From: Muribaculaceae bacterium Isolate-037 (Harlan)
Lineage (GTDB): Bacteria > Bacteroidota > Bacteroidia > Bacteroidales > Muribaculaceae
DNA length: 64,000 nucleotides
Direction: 5' to 3'
Assembly (NCBI GenBank): GCA_003762615.1
Contig: RIAZ01000006.1
Span: 62,001-126,000 of the forward strand
A model generated the notes under the pieces. It worked only from the letters and a program-made list of their open reading frames with translations. It searched no databases and had not been told where the DNA came from. Both the position numbers and the translations under genes were made by a program. Below, one piece after another: positions 7,187-15,710 of the stretch (positions are counted from its first letter, which is position 1; each line of letters starts with the position of its first letter).

Positions 7187-9019
7187 ATGAGATATATTTT
7201 AGATTTTATACTTGTGGTGGTCTCTTGTATGATTTGGTTCAATTCTTGCGGGTCAAGTCATCCTGACGCGCGTCTTGAGGCAGTCAAGGGAATCGTGGAC
7301 GAGTCTCCTGAACTTGTACGCAGAAAGTTGGATTCAATAAATCCGAGATCACTCTCGGTGAAAGACCGTCACCTCCATGACCTTCTGAAAATAAAGGCGA
7401 ACGACAAATGTATGGTGCTTCATACGTCGGATTCCGTCATACTCCGACTTGTGGAATACTATTCCTCGCACCGGAATGAGGCGAACTATCCGGAGGTGCT
7501 CTACTATGCCGGACGCGTCTATTGCGATATGGGCGACTACCCCCAATCAATTGACTATTTCCACAAAGCTCTTGATATGCTTGAGGATACTCCTGAGAAT
7601 GTTCATTTGCGAGGAATGATTATTGGTCAGTATGCATGGATATTGCAGGAGCTGCGATTATACCGCCAAGCCATACCATATTTCAGGGAAACCATAAAGT
7701 TGGATTCAATTGAAGGTAATGCCTATTACACCACTATTGATTATCAATTTCTTGGAAGTGCGTATCTTGATTTAAAAGAAATAGATAGTGCTCAATTTTA
7801 TTTCAATCGGGCATTAATCTCAAGTGAGAATCTGTCTGAGAGTAAAAGAAGTGAATTGAAGGCACATCTTGCGCATGCCTTACTTGAGAATGGGAATCTG
7901 TCGGTCGCCTTAAATCAGATAAGGGGCGTACCTGAGAAATGTGACTCTGCTTTTAAGAGTTATCCCACAGCAATAGCCGCACGTATATATTATAGGTCGG
8001 GATATTTCGATACGGCATATATGTATGCCCGGCAGCTGATAAGCGATCCTGCAGACAATAACCTGAAAACCGGTTATTCCCTGATGTTTTCTCCGGGAAT
8101 CATGGAGAAACTCCCTTATGACTCTCTGTCCGCATACGCCTTGCGGTATCGCAACGTAATGGAGAATTTTATAGACCGACATGCAAAAGACCAGTCGTTA
8201 ATCCAAGTATCAAACTTCAACTATCAGCAGCATGTTCGTGCAAAGGAGAAAGCCGAGCATTCAAGGAAGTTGCTATGGTATGTTGTGATGTGTCTTATCA
8301 CTGCATTGTCCGTTTTAAGCGCAGTATTGATATATATGAGATATCGATACAAGAATAAAATACTGCAGATGAAATATTCCTTGAAGAATGTGCAGCTACT
8401 GAATACCGGTAAGACAGCTGAAACTCTGGTCAACCGGACATATTCTACGCCTTGTGAACAACAGGCAACCTCATCCATAGATATGTATTCTGCTGAAAGG
8501 ACTGCCGATACAGAGAATGAAAGACCTGAAAAGTCTGATAATGTTGACGAGCCGGCACCGGAAGGGCTTCCGATTGACAATGAGGACCGGAATATGATTC
8601 CGATTGTTAGTTCAAATTCAAAGGATGAACTGCGGAAAAAACTTCTTGATGAGATTTTGAAGTTTATTGACAGTGGAATGGCAGCAAACATATCTCCAGT
8701 GATATTGCAATCTGAAGCGTATGCAGAGATGCAAAAAATGATAGCCTGCAAGAAGGTAATCACTGAAAATAGTAAATTATGGGGTAAACTTGAATCGTTG
8801 GTAATCTCCGTTTCCCCTAATTTCCATTATCATCTCCAGCTCCTTACCGGCGAACCTATCAAGCCTCGCTATCTCCATATCTGCCTTCTTATAAAATGCC
8901 ATGTCTCCCCTTCCGACATGGCAATCCTTCTTGGAAAGTCGAAAGGTACCCTCTCATCCCACCGTGGATCACTCTGCCGGAAAATATTCGGGGTGAATCT
9001 GGGCGCAAAAAACCTTTGA
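7187..9019 (+). CDS. Membrane-anchored TPR regulator with C-terminal HTH
   Basis: This 610-residue protein has an N-terminal signal with a possible lipobox (WFNSC, residues 17-21). Several tetratricopeptide-like repeats cover roughly residues 90-260 (VLYYAGRVYCDMGDYPQSIDYFHKAL is a clear unit). One transmembrane helix lies at about residues 364-387 (LLWYVVMCLITALSVLSAVLIYM). A cytoplasmic part follows, ending in a LuxR/response-regulator-like helix-turn-helix (ICLLIKCHVSPSDMAILLGKSKGTLSSHRGSLCRKIFG). This layout is a known Bacteroidales type of one-component sensor: sensing outside the membrane and DNA contact inside. It directly precedes the NVEALA cluster on the same strand and is the natural candidate regulator of it. 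The ligand is unknown. Confidence 0.8.
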   Translation: MRYILDFILVVVSCMIWFNSCGSSHPDARLEAVKGIVDESPELVRRKLDSINPRSLSVKDRHLHDLLKIKANDKCMVLHTSDSVILRLVEYYSSHRNEANYPEVLYYAGRVYCDMGDYPQSIDYFHKALDMLEDTPENVHLRGMIIGQYAWILQELRLYRQAIPYFRETIKLDSIEGNAYYTTIDYQFLGSAYLDLKEIDSAQFYFNRALISSENLSESKRSELKAHLAHALLENGNLSVALNQIRGVPEKCDSAFKSYPTAIAARIYYRSGYFDTAYMYARQLISDPADNNLKTGYSLMFSPGIMEKLPYDSLSAYALRYRNVMENFIDRHAKDQSLIQVSNFNYQQHVRAKEKAEHSRKLLWYVVMCLITALSVLSAVLIYMRYRYKNKILQMKYSLKNVQLLNTGKTAETLVNRTYSTPCEQQATSSIDMYSAERTADTENERPEKSDNVDEPAPEGLPIDNEDRNMIPIVSSNSKDELRKKLLDEILKFIDSGMAANISPVILQSEAYAEMQKMIACKKVITENSKLWGKLESLVISVSPNFHYHLQLLTGEPIKPRYLHICLLIKCHVSPSDMAILLGKSKGTLSSHRGSLCRKIFGVNLGAKNL

Positions 9020-9062
9020 CGATCTAATCAAGTCATTATAACCATATTACTACTTCAAAACA

Positions 9063-9117
9063 GTGCGATTTTTGTGCGATTTTATGCCGGGATATAAAAA
9101 TCGCACAAAAATCGTAC
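9063..9117 (+). promoter_or_regulatory. Large inverted repeat upstream of the NVEALA cluster promoter
   Basis: The arms at 9063-9085 and 9094-9117 are nearly perfect inverted copies separated by 8 bases. Each arm itself contains two tandem copies of a GTGCGATTTT-like word. The repeat ends about 30 bases upstream of the -7 box at 9150, where an activator or repressor would bind. It could also act as a transcript hairpin ending the regulator mRNA. Confidence 0.65.
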
Positions 9118-9149
9118 ACCTTTATATATACCTTTATTCTCTTTCTACT

Positions 9150-9158
9150 TAACTTTGC
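9150..9158 (+). promoter_or_regulatory. -7 box TAACTTTGC of the NVEALA cluster
   Basis: A perfect TAnnTTTGC box lies 35 bases before the first start codon of the cluster at 9193. No other strong box of this kind was noticed inside the cluster, which supports one long transcript. Confidence 0.7.
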
Positions 9159-9192
9159 GATACAAAAATTAACTGACAAAAAGACACGCATC

Positions 9193-9576
9193 ATGAAAAA
9201 GTCCTTTGCATCTATTTTATTATTTTTCTTTTGCATCTCTTATTCTTTAGAGATCTTCGGACAGCCTGTCGATTCTATTGATGTGAATTTATACAATAGT
9301 GAACATGAGCAGCATAATAACTATGGTCATAGAAAATCACCACGACCGATTTTATGCCGTATTGACTTCGAATCGAGCACTATCATTATTGATGAAAACG
9401 GACTCTCTGAAGATGTTCTCGCATACGAACTTTGGGATGAAGGAGGAAGATACGCAATAACCGTATCATCCGATGAAACTGTTTTTGTAGAGACTATTAA
9501 ATCTCTTCAAAACGGAGTCTATATACTAAAAGTAATCACAATTGATAAGACCCTTAAAGGCTACCTATATCTTTAA
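9193..9576 (+). CDS. DUF3244-like secreted protein
   Basis: This 127-residue protein starts with a signal peptide (MKKSFASILLFFFCISYSLEIFG). The rest is a small beta-rich domain with the phrases PILCRIDFESSTIII, GGRYAITVSSDETVFVET and NGVYILKVIT. This layout resembles DUF3244 proteins of Bacteroidales, a small immunoglobulin-like fold ending in a strand that mimics the secretion-tail pattern G-x-Y-x-(L/I)-x-(V/I). It is the first gene of the cluster, just after the promoter. Function unknown. The family call is by resemblance; the secreted nature is clear. Confidence 0.7.
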   Translation: MKKSFASILLFFFCISYSLEIFGQPVDSIDVNLYNSEHEQHNNYGHRKSPRPILCRIDFESSTIIIDENGLSEDVLAYELWDEGGRYAITVSSDETVFVETIKSLQNGVYILKVITIDKTLKGYLYL

Positions 9577-9649
9577 GAAGTCATTTAAATGAGAATTTGC
9601 AAAACAGGGTGTATTTTACTGAATATTCATCTTGAACAATAAACCGGAT

Positions 9650-10420
9650 ATGATAACAGGGTCAGCATTAAATACTGAAAAATATGAACGATACACAGGG
9701 ATAATTATATGCTCATGTGTACGTTGTGTCATATCCCTTACGTTTATTGCTTCGGGTATGCTGAAAGGTGTCAATATCGATGCTTTCAGTCAAACCGTAG
9801 GGGCATTCCTCGGTCTTTGGGGGATAAGTGCCGATTGTAGCTATGTGATTGCTGCTTGTATATGTATTGGGGAAATGGCGTTAGGGTATGTTGCACTTAT
9901 CCGAATGTTATTTATTCGTTTCCATTGGGTGTATCCAATGGTTATGTCCGTGTTCGCTTACATAACGTATACAAACCTTACGGATACATACGGAGGAATC
10001 GAATCATGCGGCTGCTTTGGAGAATTTATCCATCTTAATCCTGCTCATTCTTTTTATAAGAATCTCGCTCTTCTATTGGCATGTGTTGGTTTAAGCCTGC
10101 ATACGGCTTTGATATCGCCAAGACAGGAACTATGTTCTGCCGTCAGTATGCGAAAACTATCTCTCATAATAGCTGCGTCAGCATTACCGATAGTGTTCTC
10201 CATGATATTTATGCACATTATCGGTCAATCAACCTACATATTACTCTATGTTGTAATATGTGTTATTTCATTTACAATTGAAATGTCTGAGCGTAAATAT
10301 TATACTCAGCGTTTGACCACCAAGAGTCTGGTTATAGGGTTATCGGTAATCTTTGTATCATATAGTATTCAGATTGAATATCTGATTCATGAAATAGGTG
10401 GTGCTTTTACTATAACATAG
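9650..10420 (+). CDS. MauE/DoxX-like redox membrane protein
   Basis: This ~256-residue integral membrane protein has about eight hydrophobic helices. The first four match the MauE family: RCVISLTFIASGMLKGVN, then a short periplasmic loop, GEMALGYVALI and the signature ESCGCFGE, whose CxC cysteines lie at the membrane surface. MauE-type proteins supply or shuttle reducing equivalents for disulfide chemistry in exported proteins. The ATG at 9650 (MITGSALNTEKY) is preferred to the TTG six codons upstream. In this cluster it is likely to partner the CxxC protein at 14974 and act on the Cys-containing peptides. The redox direction is not known. Confidence 0.82.
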   Translation: MITGSALNTEKYERYTGIIICSCVRCVISLTFIASGMLKGVNIDAFSQTVGAFLGLWGISADCSYVIAACICIGEMALGYVALIRMLFIRFHWVYPMVMSVFAYITYTNLTDTYGGIESCGCFGEFIHLNPAHSFYKNLALLLACVGLSLHTALISPRQELCSAVSMRKLSLIIAASALPIVFSMIFMHIIGQSTYILLYVVICVISFTIEMSERKYYTQRLTTKSLVIGLSVIFVSYSIQIEYLIHEIGGAFTIT

Positions 10421-10521
10421 GACACATTTCCTTCACATACCACAGAATGTACACATGACAATGAAATATAATCGGATAATGAATCTATCACATCAAGTAA
10501 TGATTAACTAAATCTCTAAAA

Positions 10522-10824
10522 ATGAAACAGAAAAAGTTATTGTTGCCTCTAACGGCAGTTTTATTTTTGACTGTCTTTGGCTATCACGGCATTAAGACTC
10601 TTTCCCAACAAGAGGGTCATAGTACTCAATTGTTAATGCAGAACGTTGAGGCTCTATCTGAAGATGAGATTACAACACAATGGGAATATCCAGATGGTAT
10701 AGAAACTGACAGTTTTGAATGTGGTGCCAGATTAAAGGATGGCAAAAAATGCACCTTCATTGTAATAACATGCGGTGGTGGAGGAAAGGGATGCAATAGT
10801 CGTCGTTGCAATCTTCATGGATAA
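10522..10824 (+). CDS. NVEALA-family secreted peptide 1
   Basis: This 100-residue precursor has a basic start (MKQKK), one hydrophobic segment (LLLPLTAVLFLTVFGYHGI) and then the hallmark LLMQNVEALSEDE at about residues 38-50. Its C-terminal part carries four cysteines and glycine runs (FECGARL, KKCTFIV, TCGGGGKGCNSRRCNLHG). NVEALA proteins are small exported Bacteroidales proteins of unknown function, usually found beside beta-propeller lipoproteins as here. The motif VEA followed by L is a plausible signal peptidase I site (small residues at -3 and -1), although it lies far from the hydrophobic core. A hairpin directly after the gene may raise its expression relative to the next gene. Confidence 0.88.
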   Translation: MKQKKLLLPLTAVLFLTVFGYHGIKTLSQQEGHSTQLLMQNVEALSEDEITTQWEYPDGIETDSFECGARLKDGKKCTFIVITCGGGGKGCNSRRCNLHG

Positions 10825-10856
10825 ACAGAAATACAATGAAGCCTATTATCAACCTG

Positions 10857-10886
10857 AAAATTGGCAAGAATTTTCTTGCCAATTTT
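10857..10886 (+). terminator. Perfect hairpin between peptide 1 and propeller 1
   Basis: A 14-base arm AAAATTGGCAAGAA is followed after two bases by its exact inverted copy, which ends in TTTT. It lies in the 87-base gap after peptide gene 1 and before the lipoprotein gene at 10912. It could act as a partial terminator or as a 3'-end stabiliser, giving more peptide mRNA than downstream mRNA. Confidence 0.75.
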
Positions 10887-10911
10887 CCACGTTTAATCCT
10901 TCGTATTAGAA

Positions 10912-12066
10912 ATGAAAAAATCATCAGCAATTACACTTGTCACAGGGATTGTTTCCGTTGTTTTTGTATCTTGCAATAATACTAAGAAGGGCAATGGTAC
11001 AGATTTGACCACTTTATATGAGATTGATTATTCACATCCTGATCAGGCTAATACAATATCCACAATTGTTGATTCCGTGGAATTTATTCCATTGCATGGC
11101 TCGATAGAGAATCCCATATCCGGCATTGACGAACTACAGGTAACCGACCAAGGGATATATATTCTTGATAGAAGGAGAAACAAATTGCATGCATATTCTA
11201 AGGATGGGAATCAGCTATTCACATTACACTCAATGGGACATGCGCAACAAGAGTATCTTGAGATTGCTTGTATCGCGGTTACAGACTCATCGGTATTTAT
11301 TGTTGACAACTTCGGGAAAAAGATAAATGAGTATGGCTCCGACAACGGCATGTTCAAAAGAAGCTATAATGCCCCTATCGTCATCGGGGCTATTCGCCCA
11401 TTGGATAACGGTGGTTTCATTCTTGCAGAGTTGCCAATGGAGGGAGTGAACCAAATAGAGAATTCAGACGGTAATCGGTTATATATCGCTGACAGTTCTT
11501 TCAGAATAAAGCATTCAATCTATCCGTATGATAACCATAGAGACAAGATTGGAATGGGACGATTCCTCTCTGACAATGATTCGGTTATTATATATTCATC
11601 GACCGGATACAACGGATTCTCAAAGATCTCTGCCAAAGACGGGAACTTTATCGGCAACGTGTCGGTTAACACTGCCCGACCATTCAATAATATAGAGATA
11701 GCAGAAATGGATAAATCAAAGGCAAGGGATTATGTGGTAGAAAAGCGGTGGCAATTTCTAACCACAACGCCTATGATGGCAGGAAAGTATATATGCCTTT
11801 CAGTAAAGGATGAAGATACGGCAGAGCCTTGTATATACGATGAAAAGTCGGGCAAACTGTATTTTAATGACAATATCTCAATGCATAATAATATGATTGC
11901 GCCTGATGATGCGTATGGCAACAGTTTTTATATTGTATATAATTTCGGAGGAGAGTTTCTGGATGGTCAGTTAGATATGGGTTTTAACCGTCCTCCGCTC
12001 GTTGCCGATTCAATTATCCGTAATGACGGCGCAGTTTTGTTGCGATATAGAATGAAGATTGACTAA
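10912..12066 (+). CDS. 6-bladed beta-propeller lipoprotein 1
   Basis: This 384-residue protein has a lipoprotein signal (MKKSSAITLVTGIVSVVFVSCNN; lipid-carrying Cys at about residue 21). The mature part is a propeller of the BF3164-like/DUF4934 type. Recurrent blade phrases include GIDELQVTDQGIYILDRRRNKLHAYSKDG, IACIAVTDSSVFIVDNFGKKINEY and ISAKDGNFIGN. Such lipoproteins are found beside NVEALA genes in many Bacteroidales and probably bind a peptide or glycan ligand in the cell envelope. A second member of the family lies at 16043, next to the second peptide, so each peptide has its own propeller. The pairing suggests recognition, but this is inferred. Confidence 0.82.
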   Translation: MKKSSAITLVTGIVSVVFVSCNNTKKGNGTDLTTLYEIDYSHPDQANTISTIVDSVEFIPLHGSIENPISGIDELQVTDQGIYILDRRRNKLHAYSKDGNQLFTLHSMGHAQQEYLEIACIAVTDSSVFIVDNFGKKINEYGSDNGMFKRSYNAPIVIGAIRPLDNGGFILAELPMEGVNQIENSDGNRLYIADSSFRIKHSIYPYDNHRDKIGMGRFLSDNDSVIIYSSTGYNGFSKISAKDGNFIGNVSVNTARPFNNIEIAEMDKSKARDYVVEKRWQFLTTTPMMAGKYICLSVKDEDTAEPCIYDEKSGKLYFNDNISMHNNMIAPDDAYGNSFYIVYNFGGEFLDGQLDMGFNRPPLVADSIIRNDGAVLLRYRMKID

Positions 12067-12154
12067 AAAATGAAAGTCATTCAGTAGATGACAGTATAAA
12101 TAGAGATTGCGGAAACATTAATATAACCAATTCATTATTATCAAAAATATTACC

Positions 12155-14956
12155 ATGAAGCAAAGCATGTCTTATATAAGATTAATTGCTTTTAGCATGA
12201 CATTATCAATATTTTCATTAGTGTCATGCGAAAGTGGTTTGGACTTTGCACTTGATAAGGCTGGAGAAAACCGTGGCGAAATGGAGAAAGTGCTCGAATA
12301 CTTCCGCAATGACCTTGATCCGCTGAAGTATGAGGCAGCGCAGTTTCTTATAAGTAATATGCCCTACCATTATTCATATTCCGGAGATGTAGTCGAACAG
12401 TATGACTCCATATATCTGGAAATGGCAAAGTATCCCGTTCAGAAGAGAGACAGTGTGTTGGCAGCTATTACGGAAAATTTAGATTTAAAATCAGCAAGAG
12501 TCATCACCGACATAAGATCACTGACGGCTGACTACCTTATAAAAGCAATCAATGATGCTTTTGAGACGTGGAAGAATACTCCTTGGCATGAGACGTATGA
12601 CAAATCACTGTTTTTTAACTATGTCCTGCCTTATCGTCTCACTCAAGAACAACCAAGTGACTGGAGAGAAGAGATTGAAAGATGTTTCCCTTATCTCTCA
12701 TCAGATTTCGTTATCAGCAGAAGAGGAATGTACTATGAGGCAGAAGATGCAGATTTACGCGGATGCAGAGAGCAGTCTCTTGAAAATGCATCCCAGAGAA
12801 AGATTGTTGATCTTGACAACAGTGATGCTGAAGTTAGTTTCCAACTGTCGTCTCCGCTAAATGCAAACAAACAGATATGGTTGAGATATGCCTCTGTTTC
12901 CGAGAATCCGGAAATAAGTGTAATTGTCAACGGTAGACATGTCATTGACAGTCGGCTGCAACCCACAGTGTTCATGCAGGAATTACGCGACTCTCGTTTC
13001 GGTATTCCGATTGATTTGCAGGCAGGAGAAAACACGTTGACAATCAAATATAAATCCGGCAGAATACTTCTGGACAGAATCATGGTGTCGGCTATCGAGC
13101 CAATCAAATCAGATAAATCAAAAGATTTCACATCATCGCTTTACCGCATAAGAAATGCCGCGACAGGTAATTACATCACATTTGACACGGTGCAAAAGTC
13201 TCTTCTGAATCTGATACGGCTTCTTCCGCTTGAAGAAAAGACCGACAGCAGCCCTATGTTGCGTTTTGATTTCAAGGGAGAACAATGCTGGAGCATATCG
13301 TCGTTCCGCAGAGACTCTATGGATTTGTGTATTGAGGCGAGATATTGCAGTACTGACGTTGGCGCACCGATGAGCCAGTATCATTATCAAGGCGGATTTC
13401 ATCAGAGATGGATAATTATACCGTGCGGCATGGGCACTTTCAAGATAATGGGTAAGGACAGTGGACTTTTCCTTGAATCCGCCACAAATGAGGATGGTGA
13501 CGAGATCCTGATACAAACTCCGTTTGCCGACAAGGAGACGCAAAAATGGGATATGGAGATTTGTGGGGCAAACACCATTCCGAATCCCCATTATCAATTT
13601 GGAAGTGCCATTGCCGAAGCAATGAAAGTGTACGACAGGATAGGACAATTCGAGTGGATGAAATTCAAGGGACCGATCCCACCGAAGACAGCATCATTGA
13701 TCAAAGCGAAGACAGGTCATTGCGTGTGCGAGGCAAGTTTTACAGTAAGTCTATGCCGTTATTTAGGCATACCTGCGGCTATTGACTTCACGCCCAACTA
13801 TGGCAACCGCAACCAGGGGCATACTTGGAGCGTGCTGATCAATCCGGACGGGACATCCACCCTCTTCCATAATGGTTTTGCTCCAGGAGATTCTGTATAT
13901 TTTGTACGTGATTATGTGAAGCCGAAGGTTTACCGTCATCAGTTTCAATTAAACAGAAAAATCGCGGATGATCTAAAAGGAGAGAAGGATGTGCCGAGAT
14001 TGTTCCGCAACGCTGACTTCATTGATGTCACTGAAGAGTATTGCCCGGTGACGGATGTGACGCGCACGGTGCCCGCTAATGTCAATGGCAAGATAGCCTA
14101 TATCTGCGTGTTCGACAACAAGGATTGGGTTCCTATTGATTATGCAAGGATTTCTGGAAGGAAAGCCACTTTCCGCTTGATGGGACGGAACGTGGCATAT
14201 ATCGCCGCCACATTTAAAGATGGGAATCTCAAACCATTCGGCAATCCTTTTATTATTAATTCCGATGGCAACATAAGGGAGATAGTAGCCGACAAGGTAA
14301 AATGCCGGGATATGACAGTTTTGCGTAAATATCCCTTTATGAGCTACCGGGATCCTTTCAACCACCGCATGGAGGGTGGTCGATTTGAGGCATCTGATAA
14401 TTCTGAGTTTAGAGACGCCTCCTTATTGCATACGCACAAAGGAATCACCAATGGCAATTGGTATGATGTCAATATCAATGATGATGACTCTTATCTTTAT
14501 ATAAGATATATCGGTCCGAATGACTCCTATTGCAATATAAATGAGATTGAGTTCATCGGAGAGTGCGGTAACATACTGCATGGAGAGATAATCGGCACTT
14601 CCGGAGTTGCCGGTAAAGAAAAAGAAAAGGTATTCGATGGAGATATTCTGTCGGGGTTTGAAGGGGATAGTCCTGACGGACATTGGATTGGCTTGAAGTT
14701 GGATAAACCTCAGCGAATTGACCGCATACGTTATATACCCCGGACAGACGGCAACTGTATTGAAATAGATGATCAATATGAACTGCTCTATTGGGATGAC
14801 AATAGATGGGTGTCAATTGGTAAGAAGATAGCTGATTCTAATAGTATTGTCTTCCCCAAAGTCCCGATTGGCGGTCTATATCTTGTCAGAGACCTGACAA
14901 AAGGTAAGGAGGAAAGAATATTCACATACGAGGATATGAAACAGATTTGGTGGTAA
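12155..14956 (+). CDS. Transglutaminase-like lipoprotein with ricin-like domain
   Basis: This 933-residue lipoprotein (signal ending SLVSCES) has several parts. An N-terminal helical domain covers about residues 30-220. A carbohydrate-binding-like beta domain follows (about 225-310, DNSDAEVSFQLSSPLNANKQIWLRYA). A ricin-type beta-trefoil lies at about 325-465 (YRIRNAATGNYITFD, QRWIIIPCGMGTFKIM, ETQKWDMEI). The transglutaminase-like core is at about 500-600, with Cys523 or Cys525 (GHCVCEASF), His556 (NQGHTWSVL) and a possible Asp565. The C-terminus has an immunoglobulin-like part and a discoidin-like domain (about 790-920). Transglutaminase-fold proteins of this kind act as cysteine peptidases or amide-bond formers. 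In this cluster it could cut or crosslink the NVEALA peptides. Confidence 0.82.
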   Translation: MKQSMSYIRLIAFSMTLSIFSLVSCESGLDFALDKAGENRGEMEKVLEYFRNDLDPLKYEAAQFLISNMPYHYSYSGDVVEQYDSIYLEMAKYPVQKRDSVLAAITENLDLKSARVITDIRSLTADYLIKAINDAFETWKNTPWHETYDKSLFFNYVLPYRLTQEQPSDWREEIERCFPYLSSDFVISRRGMYYEAEDADLRGCREQSLENASQRKIVDLDNSDAEVSFQLSSPLNANKQIWLRYASVSENPEISVIVNGRHVIDSRLQPTVFMQELRDSRFGIPIDLQAGENTLTIKYKSGRILLDRIMVSAIEPIKSDKSKDFTSSLYRIRNAATGNYITFDTVQKSLLNLIRLLPLEEKTDSSPMLRFDFKGEQCWSISSFRRDSMDLCIEARYCSTDVGAPMSQYHYQGGFHQRWIIIPCGMGTFKIMGKDSGLFLESATNEDGDEILIQTPFADKETQKWDMEICGANTIPNPHYQFGSAIAEAMKVYDRIGQFEWMKFKGPIPPKTASLIKAKTGHCVCEASFTVSLCRYLGIPAAIDFTPNYGNRNQGHTWSVLINPDGTSTLFHNGFAPGDSVYFVRDYVKPKVYRHQFQLNRKIADDLKGEKDVPRLFRNADFIDVTEEYCPVTDVTRTVPANVNGKIAYICVFDNKDWVPIDYARISGRKATFRLMGRNVAYIAATFKDGNLKPFGNPFIINSDGNIREIVADKVKCRDMTVLRKYPFMSYRDPFNHRMEGGRFEASDNSEFRDASLLHTHKGITNGNWYDVNINDDDSYLYIRYIGPNDSYCNINEIEFIGECGNILHGEIIGTSGVAGKEKEKVFDGDILSGFEGDSPDGHWIGLKLDKPQRIDRIRYIPRTDGNCIEIDDQYELLYWDDNRWVSIGKKIADSNSIVFPKVPIGGLYLVRDLTKGKEERIFTYEDMKQIWW

Positions 14957-14973
14957 AACAAAGTCAGTATATT

Positions 14974-15543
14974 ATGAAACTAAAAAACAACATAGCGATT
15001 TTCAGCGTTATTGGATTCTTTGCTATTTGTATGGCAGGCTATGGAATCTACAGCTTTTCCAATAGGTCAAAGAGGACATTGGAAAAGCAGCTTGTCGCCA
15101 TGGACGGAATGAGAATAAATCTGGATTTTGAAAATGCAATTACCGTTTATGATGGAATAGATTCCACATATTTTCCTTCAAATACGAGGAAGTTGGTATT
15201 GTATGTTGACAGTACTTCTTGTTCCGGATGCTTCTTGAGCCATCTTGTGGGTTATCACGATATCAACGACAGTCTTGTGGCTCATGGCGGAGAACTATTG
15301 GTTTTGCTACATCCTCAGAGGGGTAGAATGGAAGAGATAAAGACAAGAATGAGACATGAGCGATATCCCTTTTGGTGTATCGTAGATGTATCGGGTGAAT
15401 TTATAGCAAAGAATCCTGAACTTCCAGAAAACAAGTTGCTACACACGTTCTCCCTTGATGAGCAGAGCAATGTGATTCTTGTGGGAGATCCGACAAGAAA
15501 TGAAAAGATTAATGAACTGTTCTATCGTGAAGTCCTCAAATGA
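14974..15543 (+). CDS. Membrane-tethered thioredoxin-like CxxC protein
   Basis: This ~189-residue protein has one N-terminal membrane helix (IAIFSVIGFFAICMAGYGIY) and a periplasmic domain. The domain opens with a strand and a CxxC pair, TSCSGCFLSH (Cys83 and Cys86), where a thioredoxin-fold redox site should be, followed by LLVLLHPQRGRMEEI and FWCIVDVSGEFI. The start at 14974 (MKLKNNIA) is preferred because the longer frame overlaps the previous gene. Only 17 bases separate it from the transglutaminase gene. It probably exchanges thiols with exported substrates and with the MauE-like protein at 9650. The overall sequence is divergent, so the exact family is not named. Confidence 0.72.
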   Translation: MKLKNNIAIFSVIGFFAICMAGYGIYSFSNRSKRTLEKQLVAMDGMRINLDFENAITVYDGIDSTYFPSNTRKLVLYVDSTSCSGCFLSHLVGYHDINDSLVAHGGELLVLLHPQRGRMEEIKTRMRHERYPFWCIVDVSGEFIAKNPELPENKLLHTFSLDEQSNVILVGDPTRNEKINELFYREVLK

Positions 15544-15710
15544 CATCAGAAAGATGCGAGGAAGTTGCTTCTCCTGTATGTGAGAGATAACCAAATTAAG
15601 TAAAACCATTAAAAAATATTTTAAAGAGACAACAGATTGATTTAGATTGACAATGCAGCTACACGTTGCCTCGGTTGAAATGATATATACCGAACAAGAT
15701 AACAACATCA

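Noticed and set aside
10522..10824. Double-glycine-leader bacteriocin
   Set aside because: The CGGGGKGC run lies in the C-terminal part, not after a GG-type leader, and no peptidase-containing ABC transporter is present.
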